DNA from: Pantoea eucrina
GTDB taxonomy: Bacteria > Pseudomonadota > Gammaproteobacteria > Enterobacterales > Enterobacteriaceae
Assembly (NCBI RefSeq): GCF_002095385.1
Contig: NZ_MIPP01000002.1
Location: forward strand, 181,236 to 245,235
Direction: 5' to 3'
Length of the DNA: 64,000 nt
A program made the translations under genes and the position numbers. Positions 35,905 to 45,600 of the stretch are shown here, piece by piece. The notes beneath the pieces are model-generated. The model was not told the DNA's origin. It ran no database searches and was given only the letters and a program-made list of their open reading frames with translations. Numbering within the stretch: the first letter of the stretch is position 1; each line of letters starts with the position of its first letter.

Positions 35905-36852
35905 ATGATGCTTGCCGATCTCTCTGCCGCCGTGCTGATTTTTTCACTGCTGATGTATCTGGCGCTGGATGGCACCGATCTTGGCGTGGGCATGCTGTTT
36001 TACGCTTTCGACACGCCACAGCAGCGGCAGTGGATGGCACACAGCCTGCTGCCGCTATGGGATGCTAACGAGACCTGGCTGGTGCTGATGGCCGGGGGAA
36101 TGCTGGCGCTTTTTCCTGCGCTCTATAGTCTGCTGCTGCAGACGCTGATGGTGCCGGTATTTCTGCTGCTGCTGGCGCTGTTTCTGCGCGCGCTGGCGCT
36201 GGCGTATCGCGCGCAGGTGAGTAGGGCATGGCGTGTCTGGCTTGACCGTCTGATGATAGCCAGTTCGCTGGCCGCAGCCTTTTTGCCCGGCTGGATAAGC
36301 GGCCTGATCCTGGTTTCGCGTCCGCCTGCCGGAATTATGATCGATCTCTCGCTGGCACCGCTGCTGTGTGGCGCCGGCGTGGTGGCAGTCGATCTGCTGC
36401 TGGGCTGCTGCTGGATCTGCTGGCGTCTGGGTGAGGCGGCGGGAGAACGCGCCCGGTCACTTGCCGTGCTGGCATGGACCTGCGCGGTGATATGTCTGAC
36501 AGGCGTGATACTGCTGGAGCCGACGCTAAGGCAGCTGAGCTGGCAGCGCGCGCCTGGCCAGCTTATTCTGATTGCGATCCCGCTGCTGATTGTGCTTCAG
36601 GCCATATTACTCTGGCGCGAAGCGATGGTGGCGCTGCTGATGACAACGCTGCTGCTTGTCGGCGCAGTGGTCATCGCCCTGGCGTTCGGCCTCTATCCGT
36701 GGCTGCTGCCGTTTCAGCTGCGTATTCAGGAAGAGGCCTCGTCGCCGGTGACGCAGGGCGTGGTGCTGACCGGCATGCTGATTTTCCTGCCGCTGACGCT
36801 GGCCTACCACAGCTGGTCCTTTTGGGTATTCAAACGCCGCCATCAGCGCTGA
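35905..36852 (+). CDS. Cyanide-insensitive-type bd quinol oxidase subunit II
   Basis: A 315-residue membrane protein of the CydB/CioB family with about eight helices. Family marks are LALDGTDLGVGML in the first helix and WDANETWLVLMAGGMLALFP in the second. It pairs with the preceding subunit I. GAGGAG overlaps the upstream stop; of the two adjacent ATG codons, the second (35908) is better spaced. No CydX-like small subunit gene is visible before the convergent gene three bases downstream. Confidence 0.9.
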   Translation: MMLADLSAAVLIFSLLMYLALDGTDLGVGMLFYAFDTPQQRQWMAHSLLPLWDANETWLVLMAGGMLALFPALYSLLLQTLMVPVFLLLLALFLRALALAYRAQVSRAWRVWLDRLMIASSLAAAFLPGWISGLILVSRPPAGIMIDLSLAPLLCGAGVVAVDLLLGCCWICWRLGEAAGERARSLAVLAWTCAVICLTGVILLEPTLRQLSWQRAPGQLILIAIPLLIVLQAILLWREAMVALLMTTLLLVGAVVIALAFGLYPWLLPFQLRIQEEASSPVTQGVVLTGMLIFLPLTLAYHSWSFWVFKRRHQR

Positions 36853-36854
36853 GT

Positions 36855-37982
36855 TTACGGCTGGTCAGCGGGTATACGCATAAACCAGGTTCCCTGCAGC
36901 TGCATGCGTAAAAAATCGCGAAACAGTGTTTCCAGCGTCTGCTGAGGATCGACGTCAGCGAAACGCTGCGGATAGAGCGTTTTAGCCATAAATTCTGCTG
37001 CAACGACGTGCCACGGGCTGAGATAAAAATTCATCCACAGCGCGCCCGCCTGACCATTATGCAGCGCCTTCAGCCCGCGCAGCCCTTTCTGCTGTCCGGT
37101 CAGCTGCTGAAAACTCTGCAGTGCAACATCAGGCGCGATCTCCGGTCCGAGCTTCAGCCGGCCACTGCTCTGATTGTCGCTAAAACCGGTAGCAAAGTAG
37201 TAGTCAGGCTGCGCGGCAATCACGCTCTCTTCACTCAGGCGGGCAAACACACCCTGCCGGGTACGGGCGGCGATGTTGTCGCCTCCGGCCAGGCGCAGAA
37301 GCTCGCCCAGACTGCCGTTGATTGCCGTCACGCAGCACTCATTGCGGCGTCCCAGATGCAGGTGCAGCAGCACTTCAGGGCGCGCACCGTGAAAATCAGC
37401 AAGCCGCTCCTCAATGACCCGCATATGGGCGGCGTAAAACCGGTTAAATGCGGCTGCCCGCGCCTGCTGATTAATTACATCACCCAGGATCTCCACGCTG
37501 CGCCGGGTATTCTTCAGCAGCTGAACGCGCAGGTCGATCTTCACGACCGGAATGTGTGCCGCCTGCAGTACCGCAAGCAGACGCGCGTCAGCATCATCAT
37601 AGCGTGCCAGGCTGGGTAAAATGACGACGTCGGGGCGCAGCGCAATAATCTGTTCCGGGTTGATCGCCGCCGGGCCACCGCTGCCAAGTGACGGAACCGT
37701 CTCTATTTGCGGAAAACGCCGCGCAAAGCTGCGCCACATCTGCGCATCATATTTCTGCAGATCGCGTGGCCAGCCCACAATGTGCTGCAGCGGATTATCA
37801 GGCGCCAGCAGCGCCAGTGTGTAAAGCATACGGCTCTCGCCAAGCACAATACGCTGCGGGCGATCGGGTATTGTCACCCAATGACCGTCAATATCGGTAA
37901 GTGTTTTTGCCTGCGCCAGCGGGCTTAGCAGCAGCCCGGCTAACAGCAGCAGGCTGGCGAAAAAGAGTGAATCAGAACGCAA
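36855..37982 (-). CDS. Periplasmic iron-siderophore-type binding protein, TTG start
   Basis: A 375-residue class III substrate-binding protein: signal peptide RSDSLFFASLLLLAGLLLSPLAQA, then VTIPDRPQRIVLGESRMLYTLALL and PDVVILPS, the FecB/BtuF fold. It lies directly behind a TonB receptor on the same strand. The frame is open into the receptor gene, but the TTG at 37982, six bases after GGAGG, gives a clean signal peptide and overlaps the receptor stop by 11 bases, so it is the likely start. No permease or ATPase gene is adjacent; these must come from elsewhere. Confidence 0.85.
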   Translation of the reverse strand: MRSDSLFFASLLLLAGLLLSPLAQAKTLTDIDGHWVTIPDRPQRIVLGESRMLYTLALLAPDNPLQHIVGWPRDLQKYDAQMWRSFARRFPQIETVPSLGSGGPAAINPEQIIALRPDVVILPSLARYDDADARLLAVLQAAHIPVVKIDLRVQLLKNTRRSVEILGDVINQQARAAAFNRFYAAHMRVIEERLADFHGARPEVLLHLHLGRRNECCVTAINGSLGELLRLAGGDNIAARTRQGVFARLSEESVIAAQPDYYFATGFSDNQSSGRLKLGPEIAPDVALQSFQQLTGQQKGLRGLKALHNGQAGALWMNFYLSPWHVVAAEFMAKTLYPQRFADVDPQQTLETLFRDFLRMQLQGTWFMRIPADQP

Positions 37983-40095
37983 TGCTCGCCTCCGCCACCA
38001 GATTGCGGGTCTCGCCTTCGCGTACGCGCAGGTTGCCACCGCTGGAGGTGTAGTAGTGTTTATCAAACAGATTATTCAGGTTCAGCTGAAGCCGGGTTTT
38101 ATGTCCGGAAAGGGTACTGTTCCAGGCAATAAAGGTGTCGGCTACCGTATAGTCAGGCAGGGTAAAGCTGTTCTCCGGATCGCCCGCGCGTGAACCGACA
38201 TAGCGGGCACCCCCCCCGATGCGGAAATCACCCGGAATGCCGGGCAGCGCCAGCGTGTGGGTGAGCCAAAGTGCACCGGCGTGACGGGGAGCGTTCTGCA
38301 GCCGGTTGCCGTTATTGGCCCTGTTTACGCCATCGTCAGCGATCTCCGCTATATCATAGCTGTAACTGGCGCTGATCTCCCAGCCGGCAGCCACTTCCCC
38401 GTTAAGCTCCGCTTCAGCGCCTGTGGATCGCGCCCGGTTGATAGTGCGCGTGGTGCCATTGATGCTGAGTGACATATCGCGCTCATTAATGCGGTAAAGC
38501 GCCAGGCTGGCAAACAGCGTCGGCGTGATTTGCCACTTGCTGCCCGCTTCCCAGCTGGTGCCCTGTTCAGGTTTGCCCACCCGTCCCGCATCATCCACCT
38601 CGGTTGAGGGGGTGAACGATTTGCTGACGCTGGTGTAGAGCGATATATCCGGTGTCAGTTTGTAGATCGCGCCTGCCTGCGGCAAAAATTTGTTGCCGCT
38701 GCTCTCCAGCGTCGGCACGATTGGGTCGGCTCCCTTTGAGGCGCGCTGTTCATAATGCTGATAGCGGCCGCCCGCCACCAGGGTCCAGCGATCGTTAATC
38801 GCTACGCTATCTTTGGCGTAAAGCGAGCGGCTGTGAATGCGGTTCAGCAGCCGCGCATTTGCGCGGCGCTCGGTAGTGGCATCCGTGACCGGCGCAAGCA
38901 GATCGTAATGCGGTTCGGCAAGCGTAAACCCGCGATTTGCTTTGCCCTGATACTGCCGCGCCCGCAAGGTCTGATTCATCTCATAATCGGTGCCCGCCAC
39001 CAGCGTGTGCGTCATGCCGGCAAGCTGCTGCGTACCGGTCAGATCCCAGGCGATATATTTTGTCTGATGATTAAAACCGCGATTGGCGTCAGCGCGACGC
39101 GTCACAACCCCGCTGTCCGGATCGATGGCGGTAACGCGCACTTCATTATTATCATACTGCCGCTGGTTCCAGCCCAGCGTCACACGCGTGCTCCAGTCGT
39201 CACTAAACTGCCAGTCGTAGTGGGTATGCAGCGTTTTATTATGGCCCCAGGCGTGGCCAGCTTTATCATCCAGCCGATCTTTGTAGCCGATATCAACCGG
39301 GCGGTTATGGATAAACGCCGTACCGCGATCGTAAGGAATATCATACTGGTAATCTTCGTAACTCAGCAGAAAGCTGGCTTTCTCGCCATACCACTGCAGC
39401 GAGGGTGCGATGAGCCGGTGTTTATCACGACCAAAATTGCGCCAGTAATCCTGGTTCTGCTGCTCTGCGACCAGCCGGAAAGCAAAACCGTTATCCAGTG
39501 GTCCGGTGATATCGAACGTACCGCTGCCGCCGCCGCTGCTGGCGGTCCGGCCGCTCAGCGCGGTACGCCATTCATAAAGCGGTTTTTTGCTGATGATATT
39601 GATGACGCCGCCCGGATTCTGGATGCCGTAGAGCAGTGAAGCGGATCCTTTCAGTACTTCAACCCGCTCCGTTGCTGCGTTGACATTGAGGCCCTGACTG
39701 CTGCGTATGCCATCGCGATAGATCGAACCGTCGCTGTTGCCGCCAAACCCGCGGCGCACAAAGCCATCTTCCGTGCCTGCCAGCGTATTACCTTCGCTTA
39801 CGCCGCTGACAAAGCGCATCGCCTCCGTCAGGCGACTGACCTGGTAATCCTCCAGCTGTTGCGGCGTTACAATGCTGACTGACTGGATCTCATCAAGCCG
39901 CGCAACGGGCAGTTTGCTGCTGACGGTGCTGCTGCCGGCGCTATAGCCGGACGCGGTTTCACTATCAGCCTGAACCGTGAGCGTGGTTTCCTGCTCTGCG
40001 GCATTGGCCGTAACGGAGACAGGGATAAGCCCCTGCAGCGCAACATATAACGCAGGGCGTAACGCCTTTGGCACAAAAGTAGAGGAAATAAGCAT
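37972..40095 (-). CDS. TonB-dependent siderophore receptor
   Basis: An outer-membrane receptor of about 707 residues: signal peptide ending SVTANA, a TonB-box-like ETTLTVQA, plug domain with LTEAMRFVSGVS, FVRRGFGG, IYRDGIRS and VEVLKGSASLLYGIQNPGGVINIISKKP, then a 22-strand barrel ending in aromatic F. It belongs to the FhuA/FoxA group of hydroxamate-type ferric siderophore receptors; the ligand is not certain. ATG 40095 is chosen over 40131 because an AGG precedes it. A Fur-box-like site lies about 110 bases upstream and the binding-protein gene follows in the same unit. Confidence 0.9.
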   Translation of the reverse strand: MLISSTFVPKALRPALYVALQGLIPVSVTANAAEQETTLTVQADSETASGYSAGSSTVSSKLPVARLDEIQSVSIVTPQQLEDYQVSRLTEAMRFVSGVSEGNTLAGTEDGFVRRGFGGNSDGSIYRDGIRSSQGLNVNAATERVEVLKGSASLLYGIQNPGGVINIISKKPLYEWRTALSGRTASSGGGSGTFDITGPLDNGFAFRLVAEQQNQDYWRNFGRDKHRLIAPSLQWYGEKASFLLSYEDYQYDIPYDRGTAFIHNRPVDIGYKDRLDDKAGHAWGHNKTLHTHYDWQFSDDWSTRVTLGWNQRQYDNNEVRVTAIDPDSGVVTRRADANRGFNHQTKYIAWDLTGTQQLAGMTHTLVAGTDYEMNQTLRARQYQGKANRGFTLAEPHYDLLAPVTDATTERRANARLLNRIHSRSLYAKDSVAINDRWTLVAGGRYQHYEQRASKGADPIVPTLESSGNKFLPQAGAIYKLTPDISLYTSVSKSFTPSTEVDDAGRVGKPEQGTSWEAGSKWQITPTLFASLALYRINERDMSLSINGTTRTINRARSTGAEAELNGEVAAGWEISASYSYDIAEIADDGVNRANNGNRLQNAPRHAGALWLTHTLALPGIPGDFRIGGGARYVGSRAGDPENSFTLPDYTVADTFIAWNSTLSGHKTRLQLNLNNLFDKHYYTSSGGNLRVREGETRNLVAEASIAF

Positions 40096-40459
40096 GTCAG
40101 CAAACCTGGTAAAGACGGAGTGTTCCGTCATAAAGCCATCGGCAAAACCTGCCGCGCGCGGGCAGGCAGAATAATCATTCAGCGGCCAAAATGCAGGCTT
40201 GAATGTAATTGAGAATCATTCAAACATGAAAGAATGTAGTAGTAAACGGATATAATGCAGGTAATACTACATTTATCCGGAATCCGTCTAATGACGGTAT
40301 ATTTAAATATTAATGTTATAAATCAATATATTAATCATTAAAATGCGAAGAGGTTTCTCGTTCTGTGAGTAAAGTGAATAGGGCGCATCTCATTATCACG
40401 AGACCAGCCACTACAACATATCCGCCTTTCACAGCGGGTAATGTCAGGAGCCTCAGCCC
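40096..40459. promoter_or_regulatory. Receptor / RpiR divergent control region
   Basis: About 360 bases, AT-rich in the middle. Besides the Fur-box-like site it contains CCTGCC/GGCAGG (40148-40166), which in the receptor direction forms a hairpin followed by TTTT in the leader and could attenuate transcription. Confidence 0.45.
40205..40223 (-). promoter_or_regulatory. Fur box candidate
   Basis: GTAATTGAGAATCATTCAA matches 12 of 19 positions of the Fur consensus, with the AATCATT core intact, upstream of the siderophore receptor. Confidence 0.6.
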
Positions 40460-41347
40460 ATGGCGCTGAAAAAAAAGGGTGTCCGGACAGACATTTTTGG
40501 CGACCGCTGCCGGGCTCGTATCGCCAGTCTCTCCCCCCGGCTGCAGACGGTCGCCCGCTATATTGATGCGCATCGTGAGAGCGTGGCGGAAGCGACGGCT
40601 ATCGATATTGCCGCCGCAACGGGAACGTCTGATGCGACGGTGATCCGTGCCGTACAGGCGCTGGGCTTTACGGGCCTGCGCGATCTTAAACTCACGCTGG
40701 CGGAGTGGGCGGGGCCGGCCATTAACTCTGCGGCAAAGATGAGCGCGACCGTTAGCGAACTGGCCTGCGATATTGATGCCAGCATCGATTTTGTGCTGCT
40801 GGGACACCAGCAGGCGTGTCACGCGCTGGCACAGCCCGAAAACCGTCAGGCGGTGGCACAGGCGGTGGCGTTGCTGAGCGAAGCGCGTCAGGTCGCCCTC
40901 TTTGGCATCAACGCGTCAGGTATTCTTGCGGACTACAGCGCCCGTATGTTCAGCCGTATCGGGCTGCCCGCCACAACCCTGAACCGCACCGGCATTGCGC
41001 TGGCAGAGCAGTTGCTGAGCCTGCAGCGTGGTGATGTACTGGTGATGATGGCGCAGAAATCGGCGCATCGTGAAGGGGTCACGGCGTTAAAGGAGGCGAG
41101 AAAGCTGGGCATTCCTGTCATTCTGCTGACGCATGCGATGGAGTCTGCCTTTGCGCGCGAGGCTGATATCGTGATCAATGTACCACGCGGCGGGGAAGGA
41201 GGACGCATGCCGCTGCACGGGACCGTGCTGGTCTGTCTTGAAATGCTTATCCTGTCGGTTGCCTCAGTCAATGCCGGACGCACGGTGAAAACCATGAAGC
41301 GGATTCAGGAGCTAAACCGATCGCTTAAGCCCGGTACTAAACGCTAA
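40460..41347 (+). CDS. RpiR/MurR-family transcriptional regulator
   Basis: A 295-residue regulator with an N-terminal RpiR helix-turn-helix (residues 20-85: TAIDIAAATGTSDATVIRAVQALGF) and a SIS sugar-phosphate-binding domain (about 120-270: QVALFGINASGILADYSARMF, ILLTH). Family members sense phosphorylated sugars. It reads towards the GH5 gene 100 bases downstream, so it may control glycan use. AGGAG lies nine bases from the ATG. Confidence 0.9.
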   Translation: MALKKKGVRTDIFGDRCRARIASLSPRLQTVARYIDAHRESVAEATAIDIAAATGTSDATVIRAVQALGFTGLRDLKLTLAEWAGPAINSAAKMSATVSELACDIDASIDFVLLGHQQACHALAQPENRQAVAQAVALLSEARQVALFGINASGILADYSARMFSRIGLPATTLNRTGIALAEQLLSLQRGDVLVMMAQKSAHREGVTALKEARKLGIPVILLTHAMESAFAREADIVINVPRGGEGGRMPLHGTVLVCLEMLILSVASVNAGRTVKTMKRIQELNRSLKPGTKR

Positions 41348-41450
41348 GTGTGAACCGATCGTGAATATCCGGCGCGCGCAAATTTCACGAAAAATAACAC
41401 CTGCCGGTGCGGTTTTATCGCTATAAATGCAGGCAAAAGAAGGAGTTCTT

Positions 41451-42644
41451 GTGCGTGCATTTCTGACAACTATTACCCTGTTTATAACACTCGTTCTGAC
41501 CAGCCCGGTTAGCCTGGCGGCAGACGCCATGGCGTTCTGGTCAGCATCGCGGCACGGGGCCAACAGTTTTAACCGGCTGCCGCCTGACAGCAAATATTTT
41601 ACGGCTCTGCATGACTACGGTGCCAGCTGGGTACGGCTCTCCTGGGATAAGTGGCCCACGCAGCAACGCGATTTTTTGCTGGGTAACGCAGATGAGTATC
41701 GCGGGCTGGACGCCGGCGATCTGCAGACGCTTATCCACACCCTCGACCGCGCCTGGGCAGCGGGCCTGCGCGTGGTTATTACGCCTCTCTCTCTGCCCGG
41801 CATGCGCTGGGCGCAGAATAACGGGGGAAAATTTGACGATCGGCTCTGGCAGGATAAAGCCTGGTGGGAAGCCAGCGTGCGCTACTGGCACGATCTGGCT
41901 GCTGCTCTGCACCATCATCCCGCTATCGCCGCCTATAACCTGATCAATGAGCCCGCGCCGGAAAAAAATGGCGGACTGGCAGAGCACGCCAGCAGCGAGG
42001 CGATGGCGCGCTGGTATCAGCAGCAGCGTGGCGGAAGCCGCGATCTGCCGGCGTTTTATGCCGCGCTGATAGCCGCTATTCGTGAAGCAGATGCCGTTAC
42101 ACCGATAATGGTCGACAGCGGCTGGTATGCCGCCGCCGATGCGTTTGACTACTGGCCTGAGGCGCTGCACGACACGCGCATACTTTACAGCGTGCACATG
42201 TATGAACCCTATGCTGCGACCAGCGCACCCAACGCCCGGCGTGAAAAACCCTGGCCCTATCCGGGTTACGTACCTTTCGGCGAGGATATGCAGCAGTGGG
42301 ATGCGGCGCGTGTCGCGGACTATCTGGCACGCCCTTTTGAATGGGCTGCGCGTAACGGGATCGATAAGCGGCAGCTGGTGGTTAGCGAGTTTGGCTGCGT
42401 GCGCACGCTGGCCGGTTGTACCCGGTACCTGGAAGATGTGCTGACGGTGCTGGACAGCCATGACGCGCACTGGGCATTTTATAGCTTTCGTGAAGATAGC
42501 TGGGACGGCATGGATTATGAACTGGGTCGTCAGAAAGTGCCGTGGCGCTACTGGCAGGCGGCAGAGAAAAATCTGCCCGATCCCCTGCCGCGCAGCGCCA
42601 CAAAAGAGTTTGAGCCGATACGCAAGCGGCTCGCCGGTCAGTAA
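41451..42644 (+). CDS. Secreted GH5-type glycoside hydrolase
   Basis: A 397-residue secreted protein with signal peptide (RAFLTTITLFITLVLTSPVSLA) and a GH5 barrel: SWVRLSWDKWP, YNLINEPAPEK with the acid/base Glu, SVHMYEPY, and nucleophile Glu in VVSEFGCVRT. It probably cuts a beta-glucan or mannan type polymer. GTG 41451 with AAGGAG six bases upstream is the start; an ATG 24 bases earlier lacks a ribosome-binding site and would spoil the signal peptide. It converges on the fusion gene 42680-46408, which also deals with glycans. Confidence 0.87.
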   Translation: MRAFLTTITLFITLVLTSPVSLAADAMAFWSASRHGANSFNRLPPDSKYFTALHDYGASWVRLSWDKWPTQQRDFLLGNADEYRGLDAGDLQTLIHTLDRAWAAGLRVVITPLSLPGMRWAQNNGGKFDDRLWQDKAWWEASVRYWHDLAAALHHHPAIAAYNLINEPAPEKNGGLAEHASSEAMARWYQQQRGGSRDLPAFYAALIAAIREADAVTPIMVDSGWYAAADAFDYWPEALHDTRILYSVHMYEPYAATSAPNARREKPWPYPGYVPFGEDMQQWDAARVADYLARPFEWAARNGIDKRQLVVSEFGCVRTLAGCTRYLEDVLTVLDSHDAHWAFYSFREDSWDGMDYELGRQKVPWRYWQAAEKNLPDPLPRSATKEFEPIRKRLAGQ

Positions 42645-42674
42645 GGCGTGCCGGGCCATGCGGCCCGGCACGCC
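42645..42674. terminator. Long hairpin between convergent genes
   Basis: GGCGTGCCGGGCC and GGCCCGGCACGCC are perfect 13-base complements around ATGC. It could stop transcription from both sides, although neither side has a strong T run. Confidence 0.65.
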
Positions 42675-42679
42675 CCGCC

Positions 42680-45600
42680 TCAGGCGATAGTTTTGCGATT
42701 GCTGAGCAGATCTTTCACGCTCTCTGCTACCCGCTTGCCCGCCAGGAAAGCGTGATCCGAATTGTAATACTCCCATTCGCTATAGCGCCCGGCCAGATGG
42801 ATACTTTGCGTGGCCAGCCAGCTACGGATCAGCGCCACGTTGGCACTGCGCGCATGATCGTAAACGACATAGGCGTACGGCATGTTTACGATACTGCTGG
42901 TGAGGATCTCATCATCCTCATTGATAATGCCTACCCGGATACAGTCATCGATACAGCGCTGGATCAGCGCTTCACCCTCACAGGGCAGCGGTTGATCGTC
43001 ACGCCAGGTGATTTCACAGGTCAGACCGAATCCGCCCGGAGGATTACAGTGCGGGCTGGCATTACCCTGCAGAAAGATGCGATGGAACAGCGTGTCTCCC
43101 GGATAGTAAATCCAGTGCTTTTCACTGATCGCCGGACGTCCGATACCAAGATTAACGCAGCACACAGAGGTATGACGCAGCTGAGAAGCCGCCTGCTGTA
43201 CCGCCTGCGGCGCGCGGGCGCCCATCAGGCGCACCAGTTCCGGTAAGGGCAGCGTGCTGATGAGCTGGTCATACTGCAGATGCCTGCCGTCGCTGAGCGT
43301 GACGCTGCGCGACTGCGGCTGAATCTCGGCTACCGCCGTTCCGGTCTCCAGCGTACAGCTAAGGTGAGGCAGGAAACCGTTCATCAGCGCCTGAAAGCCG
43401 CCGCGCAGCGGATAGCCGAAGCGCGCGTTGGGCCCGACCGGTTTCTCCAGCGGCGCAAGCGCACCGCTGACGATCTGCGCCAGATCCGGCAGGGGTACGC
43501 GACCGCCCAGCCACGAGGTCTCCATGCTGGCCAGCGGCGTTTTCCACAGTTTACGGTTATAGGGAACGGCAAAATGACGGGCGATGCCTTTGCCCCAGAC
43601 GCGATAGATAAAATGTTCAAAATCTTCACTGTCGCGCTGTTCAGTGATGCAGCTCTCATCCGCTACCACGCCGTCGGCGCAGCAGTCGCGCGATGCGTCT
43701 GCGCCAGGCAGTATGGCGGTATCGTTTTCTGCCGCGCCGTAGCGCGCTTCAATCGCGCCCAGCACACATTCACTAATCACCTCCGCCGGCAGGCCGTGCA
43801 GCGCTGACTGGAACGGGTAGCGCGTATAGACATCGTGGCTATAGACCCAAGCTTCGCGCATCTGCCAGTGCTGATTCTCACCCAGCAGCAGATCGTAGAG
43901 CTCCAGCACGTAGGGATCGTTGGAGAACATGATGTGACCGGCATAGTCGAAGGTAAAACCCTTATCTTCGATTGACCGGCACCAGCCGCCTGGCGACTCA
44001 TTTTTCTCCAGTACGACGGCCCCTTTACCGTAATGATAACCGGCACTCAGGCCGGTAGGCCCTGCGCCGAGGATAAGACATTCAACCGGATGCAGCGTGA
44101 CCGGCTGCGTGCGTTCAGCGGGTGCAGCGGCCTGCGTCGCAGGCCGGGCGGGCTGACGTTTAATGGCGCTGAGGTGCTGCTGCATCTGCGCCACCGTATT
44201 ATCCCAGGACGTCGCGGCGACTACGGCAGCCATCGCTTCAGCCTGCATATGACGCCGTTCAGCTGTCTGGCGCAGAGCGTGTTCGCAGCCCTGAATAAAG
44301 GCTTCCTGCGAATCGGCTATTGTCACGACGTCAGCATACTGGCGCGCTACGTCAGCGATCGCTGTGCTGACAATCGGCAGCTGCGCGGCCATGTACTCCA
44401 GAACCTTTGTCGGGCTGATAAAGCGCGTGGAGGTATTGAGCGCAAACGGCATCAGGCAGACATCCCAGCCCGCCAGAAACTGCGGCAGGGCGGCATAAGG
44501 CTGCTGTCCGAACCAGTGCAGGTTTTTACGCTGCGGCAGCGTCGCAGGCTCGATCTTGACCACCGGTCCCACCATGATGATCTGCCAGTCAGGGTGCGCG
44601 TCAGCCAGCGCGGTGACCAGCGGCAGATCCATGCGCTCATCAATCACACCGTAGTAGCCGAGGCGCGGTTTAGGCAGAAACTGCTGCAGCGGATGGCCGT
44701 TGCTGCGGTCGAGCGCCTGTGAAAAGTGCCCGGCATCCACGCTACTGGGAAAACAGTGAACGCGCGAGTGACGATCTTTTTTCGCTTCATACAGGCTGCG
44801 TCCGCCGGTAAAGACCAGGTCAGCGCGGCTCAGAAGAGCCGATTCGCGCTGCTGCAGCTGACGCGGCGCCTGGTCAAACGCGGAGAGTTCATCCATACAG
44901 TCATAAATGATCCCGCGGCTGTTAAACGCGCTAAGCAGCGGCAGCGCCATTGGGGTGTAGAACCAGACCAGCGGTTCAGTGCCAGGCTCCAGCAGGTTGC
45001 TGAGCAGCGGCTGCAGTAGCGCAATCTGGTCGTCATGAAAACCGGGGGCGTGTATCGGCGTATGCGGCTCGACCACGGTGACATTGGCCGCCGGCTGCGA
45101 GGTGCGCAATCCTGCTTCACCCGCCTGATAAACCGGCTCTTCAATAAAAATAATCCGGTGGTGCTGTGCAAGGCGTGAGAGCACATGCTGCGGCCGCTGA
45201 AACACAAATCCCCAGCGCAGATGACTAAATACCACCAGTACAGATTGATTCATGGCGAACTCCTTTGGCCCAGCGGCCGGTGTGAGAAACCCCTGAAAAC
45301 GCGCGAGTGCGCGTTGTGATTGCCGCAGCGCGGCAGCATAAGCGTGGTTAAGCAGGCGAACGTTTTGCGAATCGCTATCCCACAGACCGCTATGCGGCCA
45401 GTGCGTAATATCTTCCCAGAGAGGCCGATCGATAATCGGGTAAAGGCAAATGCCGCGAATATCGCAGCCTGCCAGCTGCGCCTGCGCGACCTGGTCGGTA
45501 ATATGGGTTATCCAGGCCGCGCGGCCGCTGCCGACGTGGCTGGTTTCTGCCAGCAGCAGGGGGCGCTGATAGCGCGCCGAGAGACGGGCAAGCATGTCGG

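Noticed and set aside
41541..42776. 411-codon minus-strand frame opposite the GH5 gene
   Set aside because: It runs across the GH5 gene and into the convergent fusion gene without any family match, while both real genes have clear motifs.
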